Shown here: positions 37,561-51,313 of the stretch, piece after piece
How positions within the stretch are numbered: position 1 is the stretch's first letter
Layout: every line of letters begins with the position of its first letter
Source: Flaveria trinervia
Lineage: Eukaryota; Streptophyta; Magnoliopsida; Asterales; Asteraceae
Direction of reading: 5' to 3'
Assembly (NCBI GenBank): GCA_025506515.1
Contig: CM046452.1
Coordinates: 100,284,559-100,348,558, forward strand
DNA length: 64,000 bases
Position numbers and translations under genes: made by a program
Notes under the pieces: generated by a model
What the model saw: only the letters and a program-made list of their open reading frames with translations
The model's database searches: none
Told to the model about the DNA's origin: nothing

Positions 37561-38356
37561 AGCCAACCATGATCAACAAGGATGTTAGCTTCTAAGGAGA
37601 TTCGAATATTATGCACTAAAACCATTGCAACTTGGGTTAAGTTATTCCGTTTGTTTCATAACACCAATGAACAAGTGTGACTATTCAAACACGTTTTATG
37701 ATCGTTTGAAAATTTATGAAGACGTCGTCATCATGTAATAGTGACAAGAAAATATATATTTCCTTCCTGAAACTTTGTTATTAGTAGAAAATCTAATGGG
37801 CCACCAAATTAAAGATTTAAATCACACACAAACAAACACTCATCGATCCAAAACCCTTTCCATAAAAACTTTTCAAAAGAAAAAAAAACAAGGCATGTAT
37901 AAGTATTTAAGTTTGTGCAAGTTTCTGGTATATATCAATGAAGATGTACCTACATTTGAACCCGGTATTTGGGATGAAGCTCACCCAGGCTTGGCCCTCA
38001 ACCGACAATCAATCACAATCCCCTCGTTGCAGCCGCTCCGTCGTTATTGCTACTTGCTAGAATCCCTTGCGCGCACACACATGTAACATATATTTGCAGG
38101 GTGTAGAGGAGCCAAGCTGCAAGTAAACTATCCGAGATCAGCTTTGTTAAACAATCGAATCAATGAAGCATAAACGAGCTCGAGCTTATATCGAAGCCCA
38201 ATATACAAGCTGGAGCTTATGTTCAAATTCATGTAATAAACGAGCTCGAGCCCATTGTTTATTTGACCTTTTATCTACTATGTTAAAATATTACATAGTA
38301 TACATTATTGTATGTAAAATACAATAAAAATAAGTAAATAGTATTTTTCTACTATG

Positions 38357-38403
<47 letters not shown>

Positions 38404-39165
38404 TAAATGTATACAAGTAAAATCAATCAGATAACAAATACTAGTAAACATGGTGAGCTAAAACTTTTTAAGTTAAACTAATCAAGCATTAGCTTTAACC
38501 ATCTTTAGGTTATATGACACCCATAAGTAATTACATGCAAAATCAAGATGTATTATCAAAAGATTGTGTATAATCTCAAATGACCTTTCTCACCAACAAC
38601 ATTGAAAATATAAAAAATAGAGTATACTATATAGGCAAACATTACAATTCTGTATCATCTACCATTGTTAATAAATGTCTACAGTTCCAACAAAATCACC
38701 ATCTGCACTCACACAACTGACTAACAAACAAATTAGCAATACAACTACAACCTTATGTTTCCAAAAAATCAAACCAAAAAAAACACATCAACACACTATT
38801 TCATCTGGGGAAAGACATCAAAAAAGTCCACGAAATCGCCCACTGACATGCCTTCACAAGATGACACCATTGCAGCAACCCCAGCAGCTATATTTCATTA
38901 CTATAAACTTACCTATTCCAGATCAGCACATCGAACAATCATCTACAAGCAATGATCTCCAACACACAACACAAGTCACCTAATATCACACTGCATCAGA
39001 TAAAGTCAAATTTAACAACTTTTATACGCATATGTCAACACACAATTGGTGATGTGATGAATGTTTTGTTACCTGCACTTATTTCATATTCTTCGCTATA
39101 CTTTATGTTGGAGTTGAAGGTGTGGTGAAAGACGAATGAATATACAATAGAAATATATATATAAC
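37561..39165. other. Intergenic DNA, no gene called
   Basis: Contains repeat-like AACGAGCTCGAGC phrases (38160-38260), a TA microsatellite (about 38358-38399) and two low-complexity reading frames at 38675-38983 rich in Thr/Gln/Pro without domain signals. The kinesin 3' UTR would extend leftward from 39165. Confidence 0.55.
38358..38399. repeat. TA microsatellite
   Basis: About 20 uninterrupted TA dinucleotides. Confidence 0.95.
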
Positions 39166-41574
39166 TTAATGTCTATGATACATGATGTCAGATCCAGAAG
39201 CTCGCAGTGGACGAGGTTTTGATCTCATGATCGTTTCATCACTGTGTTTGATGAGTTCTGAAAGTCTCCATGGCTTTTGCCATTTCCATTTGAATTGCAA
39301 TAGCCATTGATGATGACTCCTTTTCCACCTCCACAGCTTCCCAGAAGAATGGCCCACCAATGCAAGCTGACTCAGCTTCTTCATAGATAGCTGGCTCATG
39401 GGTACCATCTGCATTCCCAAATTCTTGTTCATTAAGCTACATAAAATCATTAAGTTCGAAAAATAAAATTAATGAAGATGTAAACCTTTCGATTTGGATC
39501 AGTAAAGGCTGCTGATTCTCTGACTGAACCGTTAACTATGCCTGCTGTGTATTTAAGCTGTTTGGGCAGGGGAACAGAGTTTGGAGATAAAGGACCACTC
39601 TTTTCATCAGCCACATGTTTCAGTGAATTGTGAGAATTACCCTGTACCAATAACGAGTTAGTAATTAAAGAACTAAACATTTACTTACTAATAATTATCT
39701 TGAAATGTTTTGATGATTTATGAAGTGATCTACCGAAGCCGATGAAGCCAATGCAATGGCAACAGTTTGCTGTTCCCTTACTTTAAGCTCCTTTTCGACT
39801 TCTTTTCTTCTTAATTCACTCTGACTTAGTAAACCCACGAGCTCTTGCAGTTGCTCTTCCATTTCTTTCATTTCAATATCTTTCTCCCATGATTGGCATC
39901 TATTTCAAACACTAAATGTCAGTAACTTACATATTTTATGTGTTCTATAACAATTTGGAAGACATTTACCTGGCATCCACAAGAGAATTGAACATATATT
40001 GAAGCAGGTTTTTGGCATCAGCCATTGAACGAAGCTGATTCCATCGACCACGATTAGCAAAAGAACGTTCTCTTTCTTCAGCTTCAGAGAGTTGTGAAGC
40101 CATGAACACAAGTGAGTTTGAAGAAATGCTTAACATGCTCTCTAGTGAAGATATTCTTGACATTCTAGCTTCAGGTGACAACGATGAAGCCCTGATATAT
40201 GTTATTCAGGCCAAAAGTTAGTTTTTGTGATGTATAAAGAAACCGTTGTGTCAAAGAAGATAACTATAATTAATTGTTTGTACCTGGAGAAACCATTCTT
40301 TCCTCTTGGAGGACTAACTCCTTTTGAAGCAAATTCTTCAACTTGTCTAAGAACAGCTAGCTCTTCAGCCAGTGCAGCACGTCTGCAAAATCAAATAACC
40401 AAAATGAGATTAGACAAAAAACATTTTCCCATATCTTATCATAATAAACTATAGTTGATTTATATGATATGCATACACTTGGCTTTGTTTCTCATATTCA
40501 TGTCGAACTTCATGAACGTTCACCATTACTTCCACCTCATGATCAAGCCAACGCTGCAATGATTTCTCATTGCTCTGAAAAAAGTAAACTTGATTTAATG
40601 AAAGTGAATTAAAGGATACTTTAATTTAACTAATCTTTGATTAGTACCTGTACATTTGTTCCATTCCCGTTGCTAGTCACTAGAAAACAAAAACAACACA
40701 GTGAAAAGTCGAATGAGGGAAAATAAAGATTAAGATTTTTCGATGCCAAAACAAACCTGAGTTGTCACGAGTTGACTTCCGGGCCTCAAGTAATTCTTTG
40801 AGCCTCTTGGTAGCCATTGCAGCCTCTTCTGTCTTTCTTTGAAGAACCTAAAAGGTAATTGATTACATAGATGAGACTTTGCAACTTTCTTACTTAATTA
40901 TAAGGAAAACTATAGCTGATTGTTTAGTTGATTATAATCTAACCATTTTCTGGCGTTGATTTAGAGCCTGTAATTTATGCCTTTCATATTCATTCCTTCG
41001 CCTTCTTTCTTTAGCTGCATTCATATATTAGATTAGAGAAACAATTCCATAAAAATTAGCAAGAAATTTAACTCATAAACAGAGTTTGGAAAGAAAGTAA
41101 ATACATGCCTGCAGTAATTCTTTTTCACGGGATGCTTTCCACTGTCGAAATTGTTCAGCTTCTTGCTTTATTCTGTGTTGTAGTTGAACCTACAAGTTCA
41201 TATAAATCAGCACCAAATATTATCCGCGTAAACATTTTTTAAAGAAAACCGACCTTTTGTGCCTTGATGTATTGTATCTCATCTTGTAATTTTTTTGCTG
41301 CTTCATCACTCTTTTGTTTTTGTTTCATTATCTGAACTTGACTGTCTTTTTTCTTTTTTAGATCCTGAATCTGTGACTCCAGTGATTTTAACTTGTGGGC
41401 ATGCAAATCTTGCAATTTTTGTGTTTGTCCATCTGAAGTAGATGAAAGATTTTCAATTTCAGCCTGCAATCGGTCCCTCTCTTTCTGTAGAAAAAAATCA
41501 AGGTAGAAAACAAACATTAGCATCAAACAATATCAGAAATTATCATCAAAATTACGTATGTGCGTATATATATA

Positions 41575-41636
<62 letters not shown>

Positions 41637-44600
41637 TTATTTATTTACCTGTACTTCACGTTTTTCATCCTCAAGTTCCATTATTTTCTTCCCGAAATGT
41701 TGCTTAAGGGTCATTGTATCAAATCCACCAAAAAGTTTCATCTCCGACTGCAGAAGAAAGGCGCATGCATTAAGTATTTTATCAAAGCACAAAATCATAA
41801 AAAAATAAAGGAAAAAAAATCACACCTCTTTCTGCTCTAAACGTTTATTCAATTCATGTAGTTCTTTATCCATGGAGTCTTGCAGAAGAGTGTGCTCCCA
41901 CTCTTTTGCTGCTGCTTCATCCATAACCGCAGAATCCCCTATATATATATTTAAGTTACAAAAGGTCATTAGTTAAGAGATTAGGTGATAGATAACCTAA
42001 ACTTAGACAAGAAGAAACTCAATTAATACCACTTTCACTCATTTGATAATCAGATGAATCAATACTTCTTTTTAGCTCTTCATTTTCCATGCATAAAGAA
42101 TCATCAACCTGTAAAAAGTATTTATTAAGTTATATGAACACTGACTCATACAAATTGATATTAATTTATGCACACATACTTTATTATCATCCATTTCAGA
42201 ATGATGATTGGCAATGCCTTGGCTTCTATAGACATGGAGTTCCCTACAAAGATCCCGATTAGTGGCTTCAAGCCAAGAAATCCTTTCCCTTAATGCCTGA
42301 ATTAAAACACTAGATTTTAATGATTTATAAATTATATTTTATAAATTACTACACATGTTAACAGATATACCTGTATTTCAACCGGAGAACCACCACCACG
42401 AGCACAAAGTTCTGCTTGTAAACACTCTAATTGTTGTCTCATCCTTAACATTTCACTTGACATTGGATCTCTATTCACCACAGGCTTATTTTGAATATTC
42501 CTCGCACGATTAGCATACTTTAATGTGTTCAGAGTTTCCTCAGCATTTATATCAGCAGGACTAACACAGGCTGCGAAAACATGTATCATAAAATTAACAA
42601 TTACGTGTGAAATTTAATGCTTTTATAACAAAATAGTACAATCAGAAAATAAGTTACCAATCATAACAGTTCTGCTATTTCCACCAAGTGAATCCTGCCA
42701 TTCCAGTAAAATTCAGATTAACCATAAATGAGTATTAAATCACATGAACATGCTTATTATTTACAATTCATATTCTAAAAATAAGTTTATTTTGTCCAAC
42801 CTGTAAGAGGCGAGTAAGTTTACTATCACGATATGGAACATGAGCACCTTCTTTACGTTTCTTTTCATCACCAAGGGCACTAATGACATTTCCAAGTGCA
42901 AGAAGGCCCTTGTTAATGTGAACCCCTGTTTTGAAAACACACCCAAAAAAGAAAAAAAATCATGTTTGTATACTTTAAAATCAGGATTAATGAACACAAC
43001 TAATAATCCTTATGACTACCTTCTTTGAACCGCATGCCATCAGAACCCGTTCTTTTAGCCCGTTCAGATCCAGCAAGATCAACTAAATGCAACTTAGCAC
43101 AAAGATATTCATCACTCATAGGTTCATTTACATTATCACCAGAATTCGCTTTGCGTATTTGTTCAACTGTGATCGTGAATATAGCATGTGAACGACTACA
43201 TAAAAAGGTTAAGATGTATAAGAAATATGTATTTAAAAGACACATTGAAATGATGCAAAAAGTCAAAATATAGCAACCAACCTTGACTGGTTATTCATAT
43301 TTGTACTCCCGGTTGCCCTGCTCAGTGATCCTTGCTCCAAACAATTAGCCATTTCTTTTAGTGTTTGTACACTACATTCAGTAGATCCAGCAAGAGTTAT
43401 AACACCATTTGAATTTTCACGAATTTGTATCGGTGGCTTCCCAGGAATGTTGACTTTTCCTGATTGACCATTTGTTGCATCTGATTTGTTACTCGAGTTT
43501 GGATCCAGCAAGTCCCTTACTTCTTCTTTTAGAATCTTGAAATGAAATCATTTGGTTAAACTTTATAATAGCATGCATATATCTTTACAATTTAAAGTTA
43601 ATGAGAGCATACCTCAATGAAAGAAACATGCAATTGGAACTCTATTTGGTCTTTCAAACTTTCGATTTTGTTGAATAAAGCGTTCATCGCTTGAGGAATA
43701 AGGCCTGTTTGCGAACCATCTTTGCAGCCTGAACCCATGGTGTATGTCTTACCTGAACCAGTCTGTAAAACTTTAAAAGTCAAACACCATCATGAACATG
43801 AACAATGTAAAATTCATCTTAATGAGTTGAATATACCTGGCCATAAGCTAGAACAGTAGCATTATACCCTTGAAACAAACCATCAACAAGAGGAGATACA
43901 CACTCTTCAAACATGAAAGATGATGGAGTTCCAGTGCTACCATACACATGATCAAAAGTAAAAGAATGTGTACCCAATTGCACCTGCAGCACAATCAATA
44001 ATTTATATGTATCCTAATGTAATTAAGCCGTATAATCAGATAAAAACAAGTACTTATGAGTGGTTTAATACATTATCAAACACATCAGAATCAAATGTTA
44101 ATTAGGAAGACATATAAGCCATTACACAATTTAGCATCTACAGTGAACCTATATGTGATTTCTCCATAAACGAGAAAAAATTGAATCAAGAAACACCATC
44201 ACAATAGGAAAAAAACTGAATCAACACTCAGATCACGAACACCAACAAAGGCAAAAACATGCAATCAAAGTAGATTGAAAGATTGCCCTAAGAAACTGAA
44301 ATGAAAACGAAATTCGATTCGCAATCAAAGTACTCAAGACTCAAGTAAACGATGTAATTGAGGCAATTGACATCGAGATCTACCGGATCTCTCACAACCC
44401 AGATTCAATCATCACTCAAAACACTCAATGCCAGTAAAAAGCACCCAAATTGGGGAATCAAGAATCAACAACAAGAAGATCCAACAGAACAATTGGTTAA
44501 CCTGAGGTTTCCCAGGAACAACGGCTACACAATCTTTACAAGCCTGAAGCTTTTCATCACCGATAAGGGGTCGTATGTGCACCGCCACTTTGACACAACA

Positions 44601-44639
44601 ATCCTCCGTGGTCGTAGGGGCTCCTGCTGCTGCTTCCAT
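39166..44639 (-). CDS. KIN4A: Kinesin-4 motor FRA1 / KIN-4A
   Basis: Plus-end-directed microtubule motor; Arabidopsis FRA1 moves along cortical microtubules and supports wall-matrix delivery and cellulose organisation. There are 23 coding exons: 44639-44502, 43983-43837, 43762-43613, 43535-43282, 43195-43020, 42925-42801, 42694-42658, 42570-42371, 42296-42180, 42108-42030, 41938-41826, 41747-41649, 41484-41254, 41189-41105, 41014-40944, 40847-40757, 40679-40648, 40574-40477, 40382-40284, 40191-39970, 39899-39734, 39641-39486, 39408-39166. The total is 3,129 nt, or 1,042 residues, close to FRA1. The motor covers about 14-375: P-loop [12 protein letters not shown], switch I NNQSSRSH, switch [11 protein letters not shown] (267-275), and neck [13 protein letters not shown]. 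Long coiled coils follow to about 700. A conserved tail ends with [11 protein letters not shown] (about 987) and a basic C-terminus. All lengths and phases agree, so I judge it functional. Confidence 0.96.
41567..41636. repeat. TA/GT compound microsatellite in a kinesin intron
   Basis: A TATA run followed by about 20 GT units between coding exons 12 and 13. It creates spurious Cys/Val reading frames. A likely polymorphic marker. Confidence 0.9.
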
Positions 44640-44900
44640 TGCATCAAAATCAGCAGCAGAAATGTTAAAGATCGAGAGAATGGGGATGAAATTGGATGAA
44701 AGGAGAGAGTGTGTGTGATTGATGAAAAGGGTGTGAAGCAAATCAGCAGCTTATGGGGGTTAGAGAAATGAGAATAGATACGACATGAGAGAGAATGTAA
44801 AGACAGAGGGGAGAGAGAGATGAGTGGAGTGCAGCAAAAGGTGGGGGTGAGAGAGAGAGAGAGAAGCTAAACTGTAACGACAGCATCCACAACACAACAA
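44640..44900 (-). promoter_or_regulatory. 5' leader / proximal promoter of KIN4A
   Basis: The minus strand upstream of the start is CT/TC-rich (GAGAGA runs at 44812-44866 on the plus strand), a common feature of plant core promoters and leaders. No clear TATA box was identified. Confidence 0.5.
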
Positions 44901-47340
44901 CCTGTAAGTAAAACCTTAATAATATTATTCTAATATTTTCTGCTCCTTCCTTCCGTTTTCTTATTTTCTATGCTTTTGTTAAACTTATTAAATAAAACAT
45001 TTTAATATTCTAACTATGTCATGTTTCAGGGCATAATTATTTATACTAACAATTTCATTAAACATCCTCTTAGTCTTTTTTTAATCTATCTCAATTTAAC
45101 ATGAAATTAATTCAGTTTATAAAAGTGTTTGACTTAACTTTCGTTTTACGTAGAGTCTGTGGAGAAGTTAGATCGTGAAGTGATGTGATGTACGTACACT
45201 TACCTTATACTTTTTTAATGTGACATATTAAGATGACATTCTTTAAAAGTTTAAGAAAAGTTAATTACATAGATTGTCTCTTTGGTTTGTATAAAACAAA
45301 CAAATACAAAATCAAAAAAAAAAAAAACATGTCGGGTATTAAATTTTAAATTTGTAACGAATATAGGCATTATGGCTAACTTTTAACTTTAATTTAACAA
45401 TGAAAGTAATATGTTTGAGTCCTAACCTTTCACCCTAATTAATAAAAAAAATTAATTATAGTTATCGTTAATACCTAGTCGTTATACGTTGAAAATTAGT
45501 ATCTGAACTTACTATTATTACTTTTTTGTCAATACCTACACATGTTATTTTACTCAGATTACACGACCATTTAATAGCAATTTAGACTATAATATATTAG
45601 ATTAAGATAACACATATATTTTAAAACAGAATCGTACATTTATCGTTCAACAAAAAAAATGATAATTTTATATATTTAAGCTTATTTTAGTTAGTAATCC
45701 TTTTAGTATAATTATTAGGAAAAAATTGAAAAATTAATTAGGATAAAAGATTGGTGTGGTTGTTTGGTATTTACAGCCCATATGGCATATGGTATTATGG
45801 TTTGTGTGTGGGTGAGCCGTGAGTGGGGTGGGCGTGGGGATGCTGCTAAAGCTTCTAAACCACACTTTCCCAAAATGCCCTTCAACGGCTCTTCTTATCT
45901 GCTTCCCTTTTTACAGCTTTGCCCCCGCGCATTTCCCCGGGACTAATTATTTATTTCTTCACTCTTTACATCATAGATAAATATTATATTATTTCATTTC
46001 AAAGTAAGAAACCATTATTTTATTTTATTTTTAGTTACGTATGTGAAACCCTGTTTTAAATAATAAGAAGTTATTTGACAACTTCTTGATGATTAAATGC
46101 TGAACCAATAAAATTCTGAATCATTAAATTGTTAATTATTAAAAGGTCTGAACCAATAAAACCTTGTTCTATAAGTATTTTGTTCATAGTAAGATTTAAA
46201 CTCATGATCTTTTAATATTTACATGTCATATATACTTTATCTTAAGCAGTTGAATTAAGAATTACTAGTAACCATTATTAGTATTGAATTAATGTTGACT
46301 TTTAGTTCTGTAATAAAAATCTTACTTGAAGGTCGTATAAGAAGTTGTTTAATTGTGCATATCCTTTTTAGGGAAGTATACAAACATTTTTTGTATTTAT
46401 TAAACTAATAAGATTAGTAATAGTTTTAGAGCATGTCAATTATTAATAATAAATTTAGTATAATATATAGAGATGTTAGGTGTTATATCAATTTATATGT
46501 TTAGATACAAACTTTATATAGTAGTCGCTTTATATGTAGTAGTCACTTTATATATAGTAGCCGCATTAATTATATAGTATCTTATTAAATAAAAAACTTA
46601 CATGCTTTGCGTTTCTTATAGTACAAATTACAAAATTAAGAGCTTTTGATTTATACGAGAATAGTTGCAAAAATGATCTTTATTTATCATTTAATAAAAT
46701 TTATAAGATATGTAAAAAATTATATATAGTACCACATCATTAATTACGTGTTTTTATCCAATTGGACAACTTGTCCTTCATGCAATTGGACAGTTTTTAT
46801 TTCAAACCGTTTTTATTTCACATAGTACGTATATGGGAGTATTATGTTGGAACCCGAGTATTAGGTTGGAACCCCCATGTATTATACGGTTTGTTTAAAG
46901 CAAGGTTGTATACTTGATAATAAGAGTTCAGATATTATGTAATATATGACATATTACATATTACATATTATTTAATACAATTTCTTTAAAAGCTATATGG
47001 TTATTCTTTAAAAATGTTTATAGAAACGAATGAAACATATGTTCATTTAATAAAAGTGTTTTATGAACAAGCCTAATTTATGTATTAGATAAAAAACATT
47101 TTATAAATATATATATATATATATATATATAATTATTTTTAATAATAGAAAAAGACAAGAAAAAAATTTATAAGAACAACTAAATAAATGTTAGTATAAT
47201 TAATAATAGAAAAATGCAATGGAAAAATATTAAAGAGACACTGGATCACGTGTCTCTTATAATTTGTATTTATTAGTAAAAAACAAGTAACAGGGTTATC
47301 ACCAAATAGAGGATTGGTCCACTGATAATGTCACTAAATC
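44901..47340. other. AT-rich intergenic DNA with MITE fragment
   Basis: No gene seen. 46066-46170 resembles one end of the GAACCATTAA MITE family (GTTATTTGACAACTTCTTGA, CTGAACCAATAAA). Around 46515-46580 a TATATAGTAGTCGC-like unit repeats three times. Confidence 0.55.
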
Positions 47341-47354
47341 GCCGTACCTACTAA

Positions 47355-47590
47355 TCATTTTTAGCTCAACTGGTTAAAATAAAGTTTTCATAACATGTAA
47401 ATAAAGGTCAAGTTTTACTCTGAGCAAAAATCGTTCAGAATTGAGCCAATGGGTTTTCTCAGCAATAGATTTCCTCCTGAGGAGTTGGGGGTGCGATCCC
47501 GACCGAAAAACGAATAAGTGAACCTGATTAAAATAACACCCATCCTCTGAAGCAGGTCCGTACATTTTTCATTCAAAAAATAAATAAATA
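47355..47590 (+). mobile_element. SINE-like element
   Basis: A perfect A-box match TAGCTCAACTGG (47362-47373), a B-box-like GGTGCGATCCC (47490-47500, one mismatch to GGTTCGATCCC) and an A-rich tail ending AAATAAATAAATAAAT fit a tRNA-derived SINE. The A-to-B distance is longer than in a tRNA, so an internal insertion or duplication must be assumed. No clear target duplication was found. Confidence 0.4.
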
Positions 47591-49740
47591 AATCTCCCTA
47601 CCTTTCCCCTAGGCCGTGAATTTTTTAATTTTGAAGTTTCTTTTTAAGTTTTTTTCCTAGGCTTTTTAACTTGTTTTACATTTTGTTTTAGTGTCAAACA
47701 TACATTTTATTTGTCTAACACCTCCTCTATCAAATTTGAAATATCACAACCACGAATTATTGATAGAAATGAGAAAACAAATTACCACCCCGCCACTTAG
47801 TGCCGGTAATAATTCTATTTACATTTAAATTAAAAAAAGGTAATCAAAGGCTAAAGGAATTTAAAAAAAGATGTTAAGTTTTTCATCAAAATGGAAGAAT
47901 AATAAACACAATATTTAAAAGAAAAAACGATGATTAGCATTAATATAATTAACCTTAAAAGTATGGTTTATGATTGAGGTGGGAACACAGCTGCATGGCA
48001 CGTGATGTTAGGAACAAGTGGGCAGCTTCCATTCCGTGTATCTTCGTCCTCACATTTCCTTTTTGTCTTTCTTTCATTTCACATTTACAAACAAGTGTTA
48101 CACACTTATATCATTTCTCATATATAAATTTCTTTTTTACTATAACAATAATAATAAAGCAGCATCATCATCATCGTCATCTAAATTGTTACATAAAATT
48201 AAAAAAAAAAAACTAAAATATCTCATGAGGATAAAAAAATTGAAGTTTCTAGGTATAGTTATATATTTAAAAAGTAACGTATGTTACTTTTTTTTTCGTG
48301 ATTTCAGTTATATATATATATATAAGGAGTGTAACAAAGTATAGTCAAGAATCTTGTTTTGGTTCAATTGTTGAACGAGCATAAATTCCTCATGGTTGTC
48401 CCTGGGTTTGAAGCTGTCCTCGCTATAAATTTTCTATACTTTTGTCATTTGCTTCTCATATCGGGCTTCAAACACCCAATTATGTTTATTGACGTTGCCC
48501 GTAATAGTGATAAAAGTAATATTAAATTAAGGCAATGTTTAACTGGAATAGTTGAAAGCAAGATTTTATTGCAAATTATTAAATAATCAAAACGCATCAC
48601 CAGGTTGAATGCATCAAAACAATATGCACCGGCAGGAGGATTGAAGGGGCCGGAAGGGGCCGCCGCTCCCTCTCTTTTTTCGTCGGTAGTGTAAAAGTTT
48701 AATTCGGTAGTGTAAATTTTTATATAAGATTCGAGTTCGCCCCCTAAACAAAATCAATTTTGCCCCCGCCCCACTACGAGAATGTTCAAGTTCTGCCACT
48801 AACAATATGTATGAATTGTCTAAAAACTGAGTGTCATTACCAACATCACAACTCTTGTTATGATCATCACGACTCCCGGTGCCAAGAGAAGGAGATCTAC
48901 GGTCTCATATGTTATTCAAACTGCAATGGACTACTATAGTCTATAGTACGAGAGAAATGAAGAGGACAAGGGTCTTGGTTAAAACATGTTATTCGTTATT
49001 CTTGTCTTTTCTTTTTTAGATCTTAACCTTATATTTTTCTTTGCTTATAACTTCAAATCTTTATTTGTAAATTGCAATATATTTAACTCTTAAAATATCC
49101 CTTGAGATGCTTCAACACATGGGTGTTGTTGAATGGGTCCTAATTTGATGATTTTTTGTGTGAAGAACACGATCGACAATTTGTTCTACGAGAACACATG
49201 ATTATATTCATCGAATCTTACTTTGACCAATCATTATTTTACTATCTACCTAATAAATCACAAGCTATACTTATATTTATAATATTCCGTGTCAATTTAA
49301 TTGAATAGTGCTTAAGAGAATTTTGTTGAGAGGGTTTATTTGATTATTATTTTAACGAGCCATTAATATTGATTTTTTTAATAGCAAACCATGCTCATAC
49401 TATTAAATTACTTCAAATTATATCATGTCTGGGTTTAAATACGGAACATTCATTTTAAAAAGTAAAACATCTATTAAGTGGGCTAACCCATGAAATGAGT
49501 CACTAATATTTGTACTCTTAAATGTTTTTTTTAGCTTTTAATGTTTTTATATTAAAATTTTAGGAATTTTTATTTTCTCAACCTTTTTGTTGAGATGATG
49601 CATTCTTTATGATATGTTGCAACTTTAACATGTTACGTTTTAAGATTATAATCATTTAAAAACTAGTAAATATCTTAAGAACCATGAAAACTAACACCTA
49701 TATGTCATATGTTTAAATTATAATAACTTTTACACATAGT
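47591..49740. other. Intergenic DNA, no gene called
   Basis: A GC-richer repeat-like patch at 48625-48800 (GGGGCCGGAAGGGGCCGCC; CGGTAGTGTAAA twice) looks like transposon debris of unknown class. The remainder is AT-rich with short reading frames lacking features. Confidence 0.5.
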
Positions 49741-49828
49741 TATGTATGTATGTATGTATATATATATGTATATATATGTATGTATATATATATATATATG
49801 TATATATATATGTATATATATATATATA
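49741..49828. repeat. TATG/TA simple repeat at a transposon target
   Basis: A mix of TATGTATG and TATATA units immediately left of the TIR element at 49829. The right flank also begins TATATATAC. Confidence 0.9.
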
Positions 49829-51313
49829 GGGGAAAGATCAAATGAAAACCATATTTATAATTAAAAACTATGAAAACTACTTTCAACCAATCATTTTTGT
49901 TCTTTTAAACTTTTTTTTATTTAAAAGGCTAGTAAGGTAATTTGACACCCTTTTAATTTTGGTAATTAAATATTCTTTAGAATTCATTTATATTCCCATA
50001 ATTGAATTTTTGAATTTCATATTTCTATCATTTTTAAAAAATTCTACCACCATGATTTTAATTAGAGCACTACCATCATCACCATCAACATATCATCACC
50101 ACCATCTCATACCACCATCGCCATCACATGCTGCCATTGTTTTTCCATCTTCGTACGTCACCATACAAGCCCGTATCTCATCGTCTACCATTCCCGACCG
50201 CCTTCGAACACCGTCGACACCACCCACTTTCTTTCGTCAATGGTTCTTTTACTTTGAACATCATCTTTGAACACCACGATCATCTTTAAACACCAAAGAA
50301 ACACCAGTAATAGTTTGATTAAACTTGTTAATCATTCAAAACCAACAATCAAGAGGAAGATGATAAAGATGTATCTTAAAAGCAAGTGCTGGCTAGGGTT
50401 ACATATGCATGGAACTGAACATCAAGATGAAGAAGATGATGATGATAAAGTCTGTTACGTATACGTAACCCTAATGAAGATGTTGATGAACTATATGGAA
50501 AATGGATTTTCGGATAAGATACATATATGTACCCACTCGTGACGTACATATATGTAAGTTTGATAGCTATGACGATGACGACCAATAGGATGAAAAAATG
50601 TTATCTAGTTCATTAAGAAAGAAACTGAACAAATGAATACTTAGTATTGTTGTTACATATATGTAACACAGATGTTACATACACGTAACACTGCTGTTAC
50701 ATACACTTAACATTGTTGTGACATGCACGTAACACTATTGTTACATATACGTATTACTGCTGTTACATATGTAAATTGTGTACTTATTGTATTGTATTAT
50801 TTTATTTTATGTATATGAAAAAAGTCTTATATTTTTATTTTGATAAATTTTTTTGATAATTTTTATAGAGGTATGGTTACAACTTATCTATTGCTAGCCT
50901 TTCTTGCAACAATCTCACATATATGTAAATGTGACTTACATAAATATACGTCAAAGTGAAACTTATATAAACATACGTCAACTAAAAAAATAACTTAATC
51001 ATTCATAGTAAAACAAAAAATGAATTTAATTTGATTTTATATATTTTTTAAATAGAAGAGATGAGAGAGGCGAGAGGAAAGAGAAAAGATTTGAGTGAAT
51101 TTAAGAATAATTTAATTATTTTGGTGATTACCAAATTAATTATTTTGTGTTCTTCCAATCATGCCCTTAAGGTCTTATTAAATATTTTCAATCTTTAATT
51201 AATTTACTAAAATAACACTAATTAATCTCAACCATAGATCAAAATGATCAAAGGTGAAAAAAATAGTTTTTTTAGTTTTTAATTATAATATGGTTTCCAT
51301 TGGAATTCTCCCC
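49829..51313. mobile_element. TIR DNA transposon, non-autonomous, 1,485 bp
   Basis: The left terminus GGGGAAAGATCAAATGAAAA continues CCATATTTATAATTAAAAAC. The right terminus, reverse complemented, reads GGGGAGAATTCCAATGGAAA then CCATATTATAATTAAAAAC, giving inverted repeats of about 50 bp. Both ends abut TATATA, consistent with a TA-rich 8-9-bp target duplication. The interior has two short overlapping reading frames (103 and 91 codons) without recognised domains, and a 22-bp palindromic array. No transposase was found. A Mutator- or hAT-like MITE is plausible. Confidence 0.75.
50651..50778 (+). repeat. 22-bp tandem array of palindromic units
   Basis: Six units start at 50651, 50673, 50695, 50717, 50739 and 50761. 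Each begins TGTTACATA or a variant and most fold on themselves (GTTACATATATGTAAC is a perfect palindrome in unit 1). A separate perfect palindrome of the same type, GTTACGTATACGTAAC, lies at 50454-50469. Confidence 0.85.

Noticed and set aside
38675..38983. Two overlapping Thr/Gln/Pro-rich frames
   Set aside because: Low complexity, mutually overlapping, and without a recognisable domain or neighbour support.
41098..41110. GC-AG intron after kinesin exon 14
   Set aside because: A regular GT donor (GCAT|GTATTT) six bases further keeps the frame and the family's residue spacing.
41442..41840. Cys/Val-rich plus-strand frames over the GT microsatellite
   Set aside because: Artefact of the dinucleotide repeat inside a kinesin intron.
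48359..48586. 75-codon hydrophobic reading frame
   Set aside because: No homology recognised, no start context and surrounded by AT-rich intergenic DNA.
50651..50778. CRISPR array
   Set aside because: Units are contiguous without spacers, and this is a plant genome. It is a tandem palindromic satellite.
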